Origin: JBJKSO01 sp046703825
Lineage (GTDB): Bacteria; Chloroflexota; Dormibacteria; Aeolococcales; Bog-877
NCBI GenBank assembly: GCA_046703825.1
Contig: JBJKSO010000096.1
Coordinates: 1 to 17,996 of the forward strand
Length of the DNA stretch: 17,996 bases
Direction of reading: 5' to 3'
Shown: positions 1 to 6,341 of the stretch, one piece after another
Numbering within the stretch: position 1 is the stretch's first letter
Layout: every line of letters starts with the position of its first letter
Position numbers and translations under genes: made by a program
Notes under the pieces: model-generated
Told to the model about the DNA's origin: nothing
The model's input: only the letters and a program-made list of their open reading frames with translations
Database searches by the model: none

Positions 1-50
1 CCGAATAAACCCGGTTTGGGGGGTGGGATACCGCGCCCACGTGGGTCCGG

Positions 51-233
51 GTGGCCAGGCCCAGGGTTAGCCGGGAGGCGTTGGTGTGGGCCCCGGCGGC
101 GGGCCGCCCCGCCGCCATCCAGGTGCAGTCGGTCAGCAAGGCTTACGGCAGCAAGACCGCGGTGCGCGACCTGACCCTGGAGGTGGAACGGGGCGAGGTA
201 CTGGCTTTGCTTGGCCCCAACGGGGCGGGCTAG
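51..233 (+). pseudogene. N-terminal fragment of ABC-2 exporter ATPase, ended by TAG in Walker A
   Basis: This is the first 60 codons of an ABC-type ATPase of the multidrug/antibiotic exporter class. The stretch IQVQSVSKAYGSKTAVRDLTLEVERGEVLALLGPNGAG is a normal beta-subdomain leading into Walker A. The frame then hits TAG at 231-233, precisely where family members have the AAG/AAA codon of the catalytic Walker A lysine. The same frame continues with TTT (ACC ACC ACG) and the rest of the ATPase at 243-1028. The start is uncertain: the GTG at 51 is the first in frame, TTG 81 and GTG 84 are alternatives, and no clear ribosome binding site is visible. Without the downstream part this peptide could not bind or hydrolyse ATP. 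A single A-to-T change would restore a full 325-residue protein, so recent inactivation or a sequencing error are both possible. Confidence 0.75.
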
Positions 234-242
234 ACCACCACG

Positions 243-1028
243 GTGGAGTTGCTGGAGGGCTACCGGAGGCCGGACCTGGGCACCCTCACCGTCCTCGGGC
301 TGGATCCGATCGCCGAAGCCCGGCAGCTGCGGCCGCGCGTGGGGGTCATGCTCCAGGAGGGCGGCATCTATCCCACCCTGCAGGTGATCGAGAGCGTGCG
401 CCTGTTCGCAGGTTACTACCGCAACCCGGAGGACCCCGGCGCCCTGCTGCAGCGGGTGGGCCTGCAGGAGCGAGCGCGCACCCGCTTTCGGCAGCTCTCC
501 GGAGGCGAGAAGCAGCGCCTGTCACTGGCCCTGGCACTGGTCGGCCGGCCCGAGGTCCTCTTCCTGGACGAACCCACCGCGGCCATGGACCCGCGGGGGC
601 GCCTGGGCACCTGGGAGCTGGTCCGAGACCTCCGCCGCCGGGGGACCACCATCCTGCTCACCACCCACTCGATGGAGGAGGCGGAACGGCTCGCCGACCG
701 GGTGGCCATCCTCAACCAGGGCAGCCTGGTCGCCTGCGACACTCCCAAGGGGCTGAGCCAGCGGAGTGGCTCGGACCTGGTCCAGCTTGAGCTCCAGGCA
801 GATTTGCGGCCCAGCCAGCTGGCGGAGGTCCGAGCCATGCCGGGCGTGGAGCGGGTGGACGACCGCGGCGGCGGCGCCTACTGGCTGCGCTGCCGCGAGC
901 CCGGCGAGGTCGCTGCCCGGCTCACCGAGCTGGTGCGGGTGGAAGGGCCCGCCCTGCGCCTGCTCCGGGTGGGGCGGTCCTCGCTGGAGGAGGTGTTCCT
1001 GGAGCTGACCGAGGAGGCGCCCCAGTGA
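243..1028 (+). CDS. ABC transporter ATP-binding protein, part downstream of the in-frame stop
   Basis: This is the remaining 261 residues of the ATPase, in the same frame as 51-233; a GTG at 243 could serve as a restart. Visible motifs are the Q-loop (MLQEGG, Q38), signature LSGGEKQRLSLALAL (85-99), Walker B VLFLDE (105-110, catalytic E110) and the switch histidine in TTHSMEEAE (H142). They are followed by a C-terminal domain like that of ABC-2 exporter ATPases, ending in RSSLEEVFLELTEEAPQ. Only the Walker A lysine is lost. The family energises efflux of drugs or lipids by a partner membrane protein, which follows at once: the stop TGA overlaps the GTG start of the permease. As it stands the product lacks Walker A and would not be an active ATPase unless TAG is read through or is an error. 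No other decay is visible, which argues for a very recent change. Confidence 0.8.
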   Translation: MELLEGYRRPDLGTLTVLGLDPIAEARQLRPRVGVMLQEGGIYPTLQVIESVRLFAGYYRNPEDPGALLQRVGLQERARTRFRQLSGGEKQRLSLALALVGRPEVLFLDEPTAAMDPRGRLGTWELVRDLRRRGTTILLTTHSMEEAERLADRVAILNQGSLVACDTPKGLSQRSGSDLVQLELQADLRPSQLAEVRAMPGVERVDDRGGGAYWLRCREPGEVAARLTELVRVEGPALRLLRVGRSSLEEVFLELTEEAPQ

Positions 1029-1792
1029 GCGCCTTGGCGATGGACGCCCCCTCTCCCGCCGCCAGCTGGTCGCGGGCCTACTTGGCCCAGCTGCGGGCCG
1101 AGCTACTCCTGCTGCTGCGCCAGGGCGAGAACCTCTTGGTGATCGTGGGGCTGCCGGTGCTGCTGCTGGTGCTGTTCGCCGGGGCCAGGATCGTCCCGGC
1201 CGGCTCCGGGCGCCCGGTGCAGTTCCTGCTCCCGGGGATCCTCTGCCTGGCGGTGATGTCCACCGGGCTCGTCACCCTGGGCATCTCCACCGCCTACCAG
1301 CGCTACTACCGGGTGCTCAAGCGCCTGGGCGCCACGCCGCTGCCGCGCAGCGCCCTGGTGGCGGCCAAGGCCAGCGCCGTGCTGGTGGTCGAGGTGGCGC
1401 AGGTGCTCTTGCTGCTCGCGATCGCTTCACTTGCTCTGGGCTGGCACCTGCACGGGTCGTTCGGGCTGGCGGTGCTGGCACTGGGTGGCGGAGCGGTGGC
1501 CTTTGCCGGCCTGGGACTGACCATGGCCGGCGGCATGCGCGCCGAACTCACCCTGGGCGGCGCCAACGGCCTCTACCTGGTCTTTCTGGTTTTAGGCGGC
1601 ATCGTGCTGCCGGTGTCGCACCTCCCCGGGTTCATCCAGCCCCTGGCCCGGGTGCTGCCCCCGACCGCCCTCAGCTCGGTCCTACGGGCGATCCTCCAGG
1701 GCGGCCAGCCCGCCGCAAGCAACATCTTCCTTTTGGCCGGTTGGGCGATAGCGCTGGCCGCCACCGCGGCCTGGCTCTTCCGCTGGGAGTAG
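1025..1792 (+). CDS. ABC-2 type transporter permease
   Basis: A 255-residue integral membrane protein and partner of the preceding ATPase in an ABC-2 type efflux system at the cytoplasmic membrane. Six hydrophobic segments are visible at about residues 38-55, 66-90, 109-134, 140-165, 176-197 and 230-250. The features GVVLPVSHLP-like (here GGIVLPVSHLPGFIQP) and LARVLPPTALSSVLRAIL are typical of the last third of ABC-2 membrane subunits (DrrB-like). The length suits the family, about 250 residues. The GTG start at 1025 overlaps the ATPase stop by four bases, so translation is probably coupled. The substrate cannot be read from sequence. The frame is intact, although the ATPase upstream carries a stop. 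Confidence 0.88.
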   Translation: MSALAMDAPSPAASWSRAYLAQLRAELLLLLRQGENLLVIVGLPVLLLVLFAGARIVPAGSGRPVQFLLPGILCLAVMSTGLVTLGISTAYQRYYRVLKRLGATPLPRSALVAAKASAVLVVEVAQVLLLLAIASLALGWHLHGSFGLAVLALGGGAVAFAGLGLTMAGGMRAELTLGGANGLYLVFLVLGGIVLPVSHLPGFIQPLARVLPPTALSSVLRAILQGGQPAASNIFLLAGWAIALAATAAWLFRWE

Positions 1793-1794
1793 GG

Positions 1795-1849
1795 AGCGCC
1801 AGGCGGCGTCCGGCGCTGCCCGGTTCCTGCGGGAGCCGCTGAAGGCTCC
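1795..1849 (+). terminator. Two small hairpins after the ABC-2 permease
   Basis: AGCGCC (1795-1800) pairs with GGCGCT (1812-1817) starting two bases after the permease stop. GGAGCC (1832-1837) pairs with GGCTCC (1844-1849) across a six-base loop. Neither is followed by a T-run, so rho-independent termination is only a suggestion. Confidence 0.3.
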
Positions 1850-1876
1850 GGGCGTGCGGGCCACCCTGGTCGGAAC

Positions 1877-1907
1877 TTGTGCCAAGATGGCCTGCGCGAG
1901 GTAGCAT
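1877..1907 (+). promoter_or_regulatory. Weak promoter candidate for msrA
   Basis: TTGTGC (1877-1882) and TAGCAT (1902-1907) form a poor -35/-10 pair with a 19-base spacer, upstream of the msrA start at 1932. The match is weak; it is given because this is the only plausible promoter in the 139-base gap. Confidence 0.2.
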
Positions 1908-1931
1908 TCCCGCGCCTCCAGCCATGGTGAG

Positions 1932-2609
<678 letters not shown>

Positions 2610-2626
2610 GGCAGGTCGGGCTTGGC

Positions 2627-2651
2627 CGCCAGCTGGACGACCCAGCTGGCG
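2627..2651. terminator. 10-bp hairpin between convergent genes, likely bidirectional terminator
   Basis: CGCCAGCTGG (2627-2636) and CCAGCTGGCG (2642-2651) are perfect inverted repeats around a five-base loop. They lie between the msrA stop (2609) and the stop of the convergent small gene (2652). The position suits termination from both sides, though no U-tract flanks it on either strand. A second inverted repeat, GCCGTAC/GTACGGC (2655-2670), follows and covers the last codons of the small gene. Confidence 0.5.
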
Positions 2652-2828
2652 TCAGCCGTACCCGTACGGCCGCAGCGCGAAGGCCACCAGGGTTGAGCCG
2701 GTCGTGAACAGCAGGACCAGCAGCCAGATGGCGACCAAGACCTTGGGGTTTATCCCACCCCCGGAAGCCTGCAGCGGCCGCTCCGGCAGATCCCGGTGGG
2801 GCGCGTAGAAGGCTAGAACTGTTCGCAT
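2652..2828 (-). CDS. Small single-pass membrane protein, unknown function
   Basis: A 58-residue product starting at ATG 2828. Residues 1-27 are polar (HRDLPERPLQASGGGINP), then one convincing hydrophobic helix (about 28-51, VLVAIWLLVLLFTTGSTLVAFAL) and a short tail RPYGYG. I recognise no family. The frame stays open upstream to a GTG at 2891, but a strong 7-bp hairpin (2849-2868) and the more natural N-terminus favour the internal ATG; the ribosome binding site (GGTAAAG) is mediocre. It lies 96 bases downstream of the MFS gene on the same strand and could be co-transcribed with it. The clean transmembrane helix and its end at a terminator-like hairpin support a real gene, but chance cannot be ruled out at this length. 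Confidence 0.5.
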   Translation of the reverse strand: MRTVLAFYAPHRDLPERPLQASGGGINPKVLVAIWLLVLLFTTGSTLVAFALRPYGYG

Positions 2829-2848
2829 CTGCTTTACCTGAACCGTGA

Positions 2849-2868
2849 GGCACCGGTGGGTCGGTGCC
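2849..2868 (-). promoter_or_regulatory. 7-bp stem-loop between MFS gene and small membrane gene
   Basis: GGCACCG (2849-2855) and CGGTGCC (2862-2868) pair perfectly around a six-base loop, 20 bases upstream of the small gene's ATG and 57 bases after the MFS stop. It could end the MFS transcript or lie in the leader of the small gene. It has no U-tract. Confidence 0.35.
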
Positions 2869-2924
2869 ACTCCTTCTAGCCTACGCCCCACCCGGCCTCG
2901 GCGCCGCGACTCGGAGCCGGCGGC

Positions 2925-4388
2925 TCAGTCGGCGACGGGAGCAGCCCTCACGGTTTCCTGGCGGCGCTGGCGGCGAAGCAGCGGGGCGGCGAGCACCAAG
3001 GCCGCCGCGTAGAAGACCGCGAAGACCCAGAAGCCTGCGTCGGTCGCGTGGACCAGGGCCGCACTGAGGGGACCGTGCAGTGAGCTAACGCCGAGGAAGA
3101 CCCGCACCGCCACCGGCGGCGGCAGGCTGGACTCTGCCACCACCAGGGCTAAGGTGAACGACAGCGCCATACCCCCGTTGCGCAGGGTGAAGAACATCCC
3201 GGACGCCACCCCGGCGCGGCTGGTCGGGGCCGAGGACATCACCGCCTTGACCAGTGACGGCCAGGCCAGCCCGTTGCCCAGCGACATCAGCAGCAGCGGC
3301 AGCACCACGCTGGCCGGGGAGAATCGGGCGCCCAGGTGGCTCAGCCAGACGGCTCCCACCACCAGCAGCGCCAGCCCGGCCAGGATCGGCCGCGCCGGTC
3401 CCAGCCGGTCCGCCAGGCTCCCTCCGAGCGGGGCGGCGAGCAGCTGCGGCGCCGCCAGCGGGACCAGGATCAGCCCCGCGTCCAGGGGGCTCAGCCCCAT
3501 CGCCCCCTGCAGGTAGAACGTGAGCAGGAAGGTAGTCGCAAAGAGCGCGATCGAGTAGGCGGTGACCACGCCGATCCCGCTTCGAAAGTGGGGCCGGCGG
3601 AAGAGGTCCAGCTCGAACATCGGGTGGTCGGCGCGGCTCTCCCAGAACGTGAAGGAGGCCAGCAGCACCAAGGTCGCCACCAGCAGCAGGAGGACGGCGG
3701 CCGAGGTCCAGCCCCAGGCCAGGCCCTGCGACAGCGCCAGCAGCAGCGTCACCAGCCCGGCGCTGAAGCCCACCGCCCCGGGCCAGTCGTTGCGCACGTT
3801 GACCGCGCGCCGCTTTGCCGCGGGCAGGATCCGGGCGCCGAAGACGACCGCCGCCACGGCGAAGGGGACGCTGACAAAGAAAATCCAGCGCCAGCCGAGG
3901 GTGGAGACCAGGACCCCGCCGACCACTGGGCCGACGATCGCCCCCATCACCCAGGCAGTTGAGTTGATTCCCAGCGCCTGGCCAAGCTGGCGAGCGGGAA
4001 AGGCGTCGGCGAGAATCGGCACCGCGGTGGCGAAGCCCAGGGCTCCGCCAGCCCCTTGGAGCAGCCTCCACCCGATCAGGGCGCCGCCGTCGGGGGCGAG
4101 CCCGCAAAGAACGGTCCCCAGCGCGAACAGGATCGCGCCGGCCACGAAGACCCGCTTTCGGCCGATCTGGTCCGACCAGCGGCCGGCAGGGAGAAGCAGG
4201 ACGGTGCTGGTGATGATGTAGGCGTTGAGCGTCCACAGCCCGGTGGTGACGGTGGTGTGGAGACCGCTGACGATCCGGGGCAGCGCCACCACCACGATGG
4301 TTGCGTCGACGTTGGATATGAACGCGACCATGGTCACCACCGCCAGAATCAGCCACTTTCTCGGGTGACCTTGATCGTTGCTCGGCAA
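2925..4388 (-). CDS. MFS drug/solute exporter, DHA2 family (14 TM)
   Basis: A proton-driven efflux permease of the EmrB/QacA (DHA2) type, 487 residues and densely hydrophobic throughout. Family motifs are NVDATIVVVALPRI in TM1 (about 26-39), motif A GRWSDQIGRKR (about 69-79) and antiporter motif C GAIVGPVVGG (about 149-158). Start choice: AAGGAG (4401-4396 on the minus strand) lies seven bases from TTG 4388, but only one base from the in-frame GTG at 4394, so TTG is preferred; the difference is two codons. It stands alone, separated from the ABC operon by 431 bases. An 8-bp inverted repeat spans the ribosome binding site and start, and may control translation. The substrate is unknown; no regulator gene adjoins it. 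Confidence 0.93.
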   Translation of the reverse strand: MPSNDQGHPRKWLILAVVTMVAFISNVDATIVVVALPRIVSGLHTTVTTGLWTLNAYIITSTVLLLPAGRWSDQIGRKRVFVAGAILFALGTVLCGLAPDGGALIGWRLLQGAGGALGFATAVPILADAFPARQLGQALGINSTAWVMGAIVGPVVGGVLVSTLGWRWIFFVSVPFAVAAVVFGARILPAAKRRAVNVRNDWPGAVGFSAGLVTLLLALSQGLAWGWTSAAVLLLLVATLVLLASFTFWESRADHPMFELDLFRRPHFRSGIGVVTAYSIALFATTFLLTFYLQGAMGLSPLDAGLILVPLAAPQLLAAPLGGSLADRLGPARPILAGLALLVVGAVWLSHLGARFSPASVVLPLLLMSLGNGLAWPSLVKAVMSSAPTSRAGVASGMFFTLRNGGMALSFTLALVVAESSLPPPVAVRVFLGVSSLHGPLSAALVHATDAGFWVFAVFYAAALVLAAPLLRRQRRQETVRAAPVAD

Positions 4389-4430
4389 GCGCACTCTCCT
4401 TAGGAAGGTTCACGCACCCCCAAGTGCGCT
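4388..4430 (-). promoter_or_regulatory. Leader inverted repeat enclosing the MFS ribosome binding site
   Basis: AGCGCACT (4388-4395) and AGTGCGCT (4423-4430) are perfect 8-bp inverted repeats. In the mRNA the 3' arm covers the bases between the AAGGAG element and the start codon, reaching the T of the TTG, and AAGGAG sits in the loop. Folding would hamper initiation, so a translational switch is conceivable. Confidence 0.4.
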
Positions 4431-4470
4431 GGCTGCTGCAGCTCACACCGCACGGTCGGGACCGCTGCCC

Positions 4471-4500
4471 ATCGTAGCCACTGTCGACAACAGCTGACAC
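4471..4500 (-). promoter_or_regulatory. Promoter candidate for the MFS gene
   Basis: On the minus strand GTGTCA (4500-4495) and TACGAT (4476-4471) are separated by 18 bases, each with four of six consensus matches. This would give a leader of about 75 bases that contains the inverted repeat at 4388-4430. A TGTCGACA palindrome lies in the spacer and might be an operator. Confidence 0.3.
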
Positions 4501-4583
4501 TCGGCGGCCGGCCCAAGGGCTCTGGAGCCGGGTCGTCGGTGGAAGCGATGCCCGGATGGCAGGAGGTGGCGTGGGTCCACCGA

Positions 4584-4614
4584 CAGCCACCGAGGTGGCT
4601 GCCATGAGCGCTCA
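4584..4614. promoter_or_regulatory. Palindrome cluster, possible operator
   Basis: CAGCCACC (4584-4591) and GGTGGCTG (4594-4601) form an 18-base near-perfect palindrome with a two-base centre. The 10-base palindrome TGAGCGCTCA (4605-4614) follows immediately. The close pairing suggests a protein-binding site, but no regulator can be named. Confidence 0.25.
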
Positions 4615-4700
4615 GCCGACAGCGTCCGCGAGCGCGGTGAGCGACATCCGAGGGCGCTGCCGAAGCCGCGCACCCACAGCACGCGCCTGTCCAATGATCA

Positions 4701-4732
4701 CCAGGCTGAGCCGACCTGCTGGCTCAGCCTGG
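4701..4732 (-). terminator. 12-bp hairpin downstream of the FtsX-type ABC operon
   Basis: CCAGGCTGAGCC (4701-4712) and GGCTCAGCCTGG (4721-4732) are perfect inverted repeats around an eight-base loop, 88 bases after the last stop of the ABC operon. It is the strongest hairpin in the gap and the likely operon end, although no U-tract follows on either strand. Confidence 0.5.
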
Positions 4733-4819
4733 GAGGGCTGTTGGAGCAGGTGCGCGACCTCTACTTCAAGCTCACCAAGCCACCCGCCCATGGCCCCTTG
4801 CGGCGGCGACCCCCTGCGC

Positions 4820-5473
4820 CTAGGCGGCACCCGCCAGCAGGGGCTGGCCATCCACCAGGCGCAGACTGCGGTCGCACGTCTCCACGACTTCGGGGTCATG
4901 GGAGGCGATGACCACGATCCGCCCCCGGCGAGCCTGGTCCACCAGCAGCTTGAGCACCGTCTCACGCTGCTCCTTGACCAGCTCCGAGGTGGGCTCGTCG
5001 GCGATCAGGATGTCGGGGTCGCCGGCCAGGGCCCGGGCCACGGCGGCGCGCTGCTGCTGGCCTCCGGACAGGTCCTGCACCAGATGGTCGGCGTTGGCGG
5101 CCAGGCCAACCGCTGCCAGCGCTTCGCGGCACCGCCTTTCGATCTCCGGCGGCGGCATCCGCCGCGCCTGCAGGGGCAGGGCGGCGTTCTCGGTGGCGGT
5201 GAGCACCGATACCAGGCCGTGATTCTGCAACACCACCCCGAAGAGCCGGCGGACTTCGTCCCCCTCCGGGATGGGTCGCTGATCGAGCAGCACCCGCCCC
5301 TCGGTCAGGGGCTGCAGCCCGGCCAGGGCCAGCAGCAGGGTGGTTTTGCCGGAGCCGGACGGCCCGGTGACGGCCACAACCTCCCCCGAGCGCACCGCGA
5401 TGTCGACTCCGCGCAGGATGAAGCGGGAGTCCGCCTTCACCCCCACGCCCTCCCCCCTCAGCTCACTGATCAT
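4820..5473 (-). CDS. ABC transporter ATP-binding protein (LolD/MacB class)
   Basis: A 217-residue ATPase that would power the FtsX-type permease encoded upstream in the same operon. Walker A is GPSGSGKT (37-44), Q-loop Q83 in VLQNHG, signature LSGGQQQR (135-142), Walker B ILIADE (155-160, E160) and switch H192 in ASHDPEV. The D-loop reads SELV where this class normally has SALD/SELD, so the conserved aspartate is a valine. Its ATG overlaps the preceding ATPase gene by 11 bases, so translation is probably coupled. With the other ATPase it gives the operon two non-identical nucleotide-binding subunits, perhaps forming a heterodimer. The substrate is unknown. Confidence 0.92.
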   Translation of the reverse strand: MISELRGEGVGVKADSRFILRGVDIAVRSGEVVAVTGPSGSGKTTLLLALAGLQPLTEGRVLLDQRPIPEGDEVRRLFGVVLQNHGLVSVLTATENAALPLQARRMPPPEIERRCREALAAVGLAANADHLVQDLSGGQQQRAAVARALAGDPDILIADEPTSELVKEQRETVLKLLVDQARRGRIVVIASHDPEVVETCDRSLRLVDGQPLLAGAA

Positions 5474-6341
5474 CCGGTGCCTGCAGCTCTGGGTTCACGA
5501 GCTCAACCCCCCGGGGGCGCCTCAGCACCCTGACCAGGGTGCCCGACGGCATCAGATCCAGCACGTCGGCGGGCAGCTGAATGCTGCCGTCTTTAGCCAC
5601 CACCGCGTACTCCTGACCCCGGCGGCCCTCGGCGCCGATGCGTCCGTCGCGGATGCTCACCGTGCGCGGCATCGCCTGTGCCACCGCTTGGTCGTGAGTG
5701 ACACTGACGACCGTGGTCCCGAGGGTCTGGTTGATCTCCAGGAGCATCTCGATCACGCGGTCGCGGTTGACGGTGTCGAGCTGGCTGGTGGGCTCGTCGA
5801 CCAGCAGCAGCTTGGGGCCGAGCGACGCCCCGGCAGCGATCGCCACCCGCTGCTGCTCGCCACCCGAAAGCGAGGCAACCGTGCGGTCAGCCAGATGGCC
5901 GATCCCGAGCCGCTCCAGCACTTCCTCCGGTGACCAGGGCGGCGAGTGCCGCCGCGCCCGGGCACCACGCTGGGCAAAGGCCACGTTCTGCTCCGAGGTC
6001 CCGTAGGGGAGCAGGTTGCGAGCTGGGTCCTGCAGCACCAGGCTGACCTCGGTGGCGCGCAGCCGGGTGAGCTGGCGGTTGTTGAGGCGGCCCATGTCGT
6101 TCTTGCCGACCAGCACCCGTCCCGCCGAGGGACGCAGCAGGCCGGCCAGCAGCGCCAGCATGCTGGACTTACCCGACCCCGACGGGCCGAGCAGGGCCAG
6201 CGCCTCACCCGGGTCGACGTCCAGATCGACGCCCCGCAGCGCAACCACGTCCCCCTCGTCGCTGGAGTAGAGCAGCACCACCCCATCGCAGTGGATGTCG
6301 ATACCCCGGGGTGGAGCCTCGGCCGGGGCTGCGGTCGTCAT
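5463..6341 (-). CDS. ABC transporter ATP-binding protein with AbrB-like C-terminal tail
   Basis: A 292-residue ATPase. Walker A is GPSGSGKS (52-59), Q104 in VLQDPARN, signature LSGGEQQR (158-165), Walker B LLLVDE (178-183) and switch H216 in VTHDQAV; the D-loop SQLD is normal. After the ATPase core, residues about 245-283 (YAVVAKDGSIQLPADVLDLM, then RVLRRPRGVELVNP) look like a SpoVT/AbrB-type swapped-hairpin half: a short strand, a (K/R)xGxIxLP turn, a helix and a closing strand pair. Similar tails occur, from memory, on some actinobacterial exporter ATPases; their role is not known to me. The ATG at 6341 overlaps the permease stop as ATGA, and its own stop overlaps the next ATPase gene. It probably pairs with the 217-residue ATPase on the large permease. 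Confidence 0.92.
   Translation of the reverse strand: MTTAAPAEAPPRGIDIHCDGVVLLYSSDEGDVVALRGVDLDVDPGEALALLGPSGSGKSSMLALLAGLLRPSAGRVLVGKNDMGRLNNRQLTRLRATEVSLVLQDPARNLLPYGTSEQNVAFAQRGARARRHSPPWSPEEVLERLGIGHLADRTVASLSGGEQQRVAIAAGASLGPKLLLVDEPTSQLDTVNRDRVIEMLLEINQTLGTTVVSVTHDQAVAQAMPRTVSIRDGRIGAEGRRGQEYAVVAKDGSIQLPADVLDLMPSGTLVRVLRRPRGVELVNPELQAPDDQ

Larger units (their letters stand above)
4389..4819. other. Non-coding stretch with several inverted repeats
   Basis: No convincing gene lies in these 431 bases. They hold the MFS leader and promoter candidate, a palindrome cluster (CAGCCACC/GGTGGCTG at 4584-4601, TGAGCGCTCA at 4605-4614) and a 12-bp hairpin at 4701-4732. On the plus strand, about 4723-4785 reads LSLGGLLEQVRDLYFKLTKP with near-complete G/C third positions. 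That resembles a coding remnant, but it has no start or good extension and I recognise no family. Confidence 0.5.

Noticed and set aside
7..17. Inverted repeat AAACC-C-GGTTT near the left edge
   Set aside because: The arms are only five bases and the site is at the window edge without context.
231..233. Pyrrolysine or another amber recoding at the Walker A position
   Set aside because: TAG ends several intact genes in the window, and no recoding element or pyl gene is visible.
3085..4605. 506-codon minus-strand frame across the MFS gene and its upstream gap
   Set aside because: It is an out-of-frame shadow of the MFS gene; the other frame carries all DHA2 motifs and helices.
4443..4694. 83-codon minus-strand frame in the long gap
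   Set aside because: No family resemblance, arginine/proline/serine-rich, no ribosome binding site, and it crosses the palindromes.
4612..4791. 59-codon minus-strand frame (MGGWLGELEVEVAHLLQQ...) downstream of the ABC operon
   Set aside because: It looks somewhat protein-like but runs through the 12-bp hairpin, has no good binding site, and competes with a plus-strand reading that looks equally coding-like.
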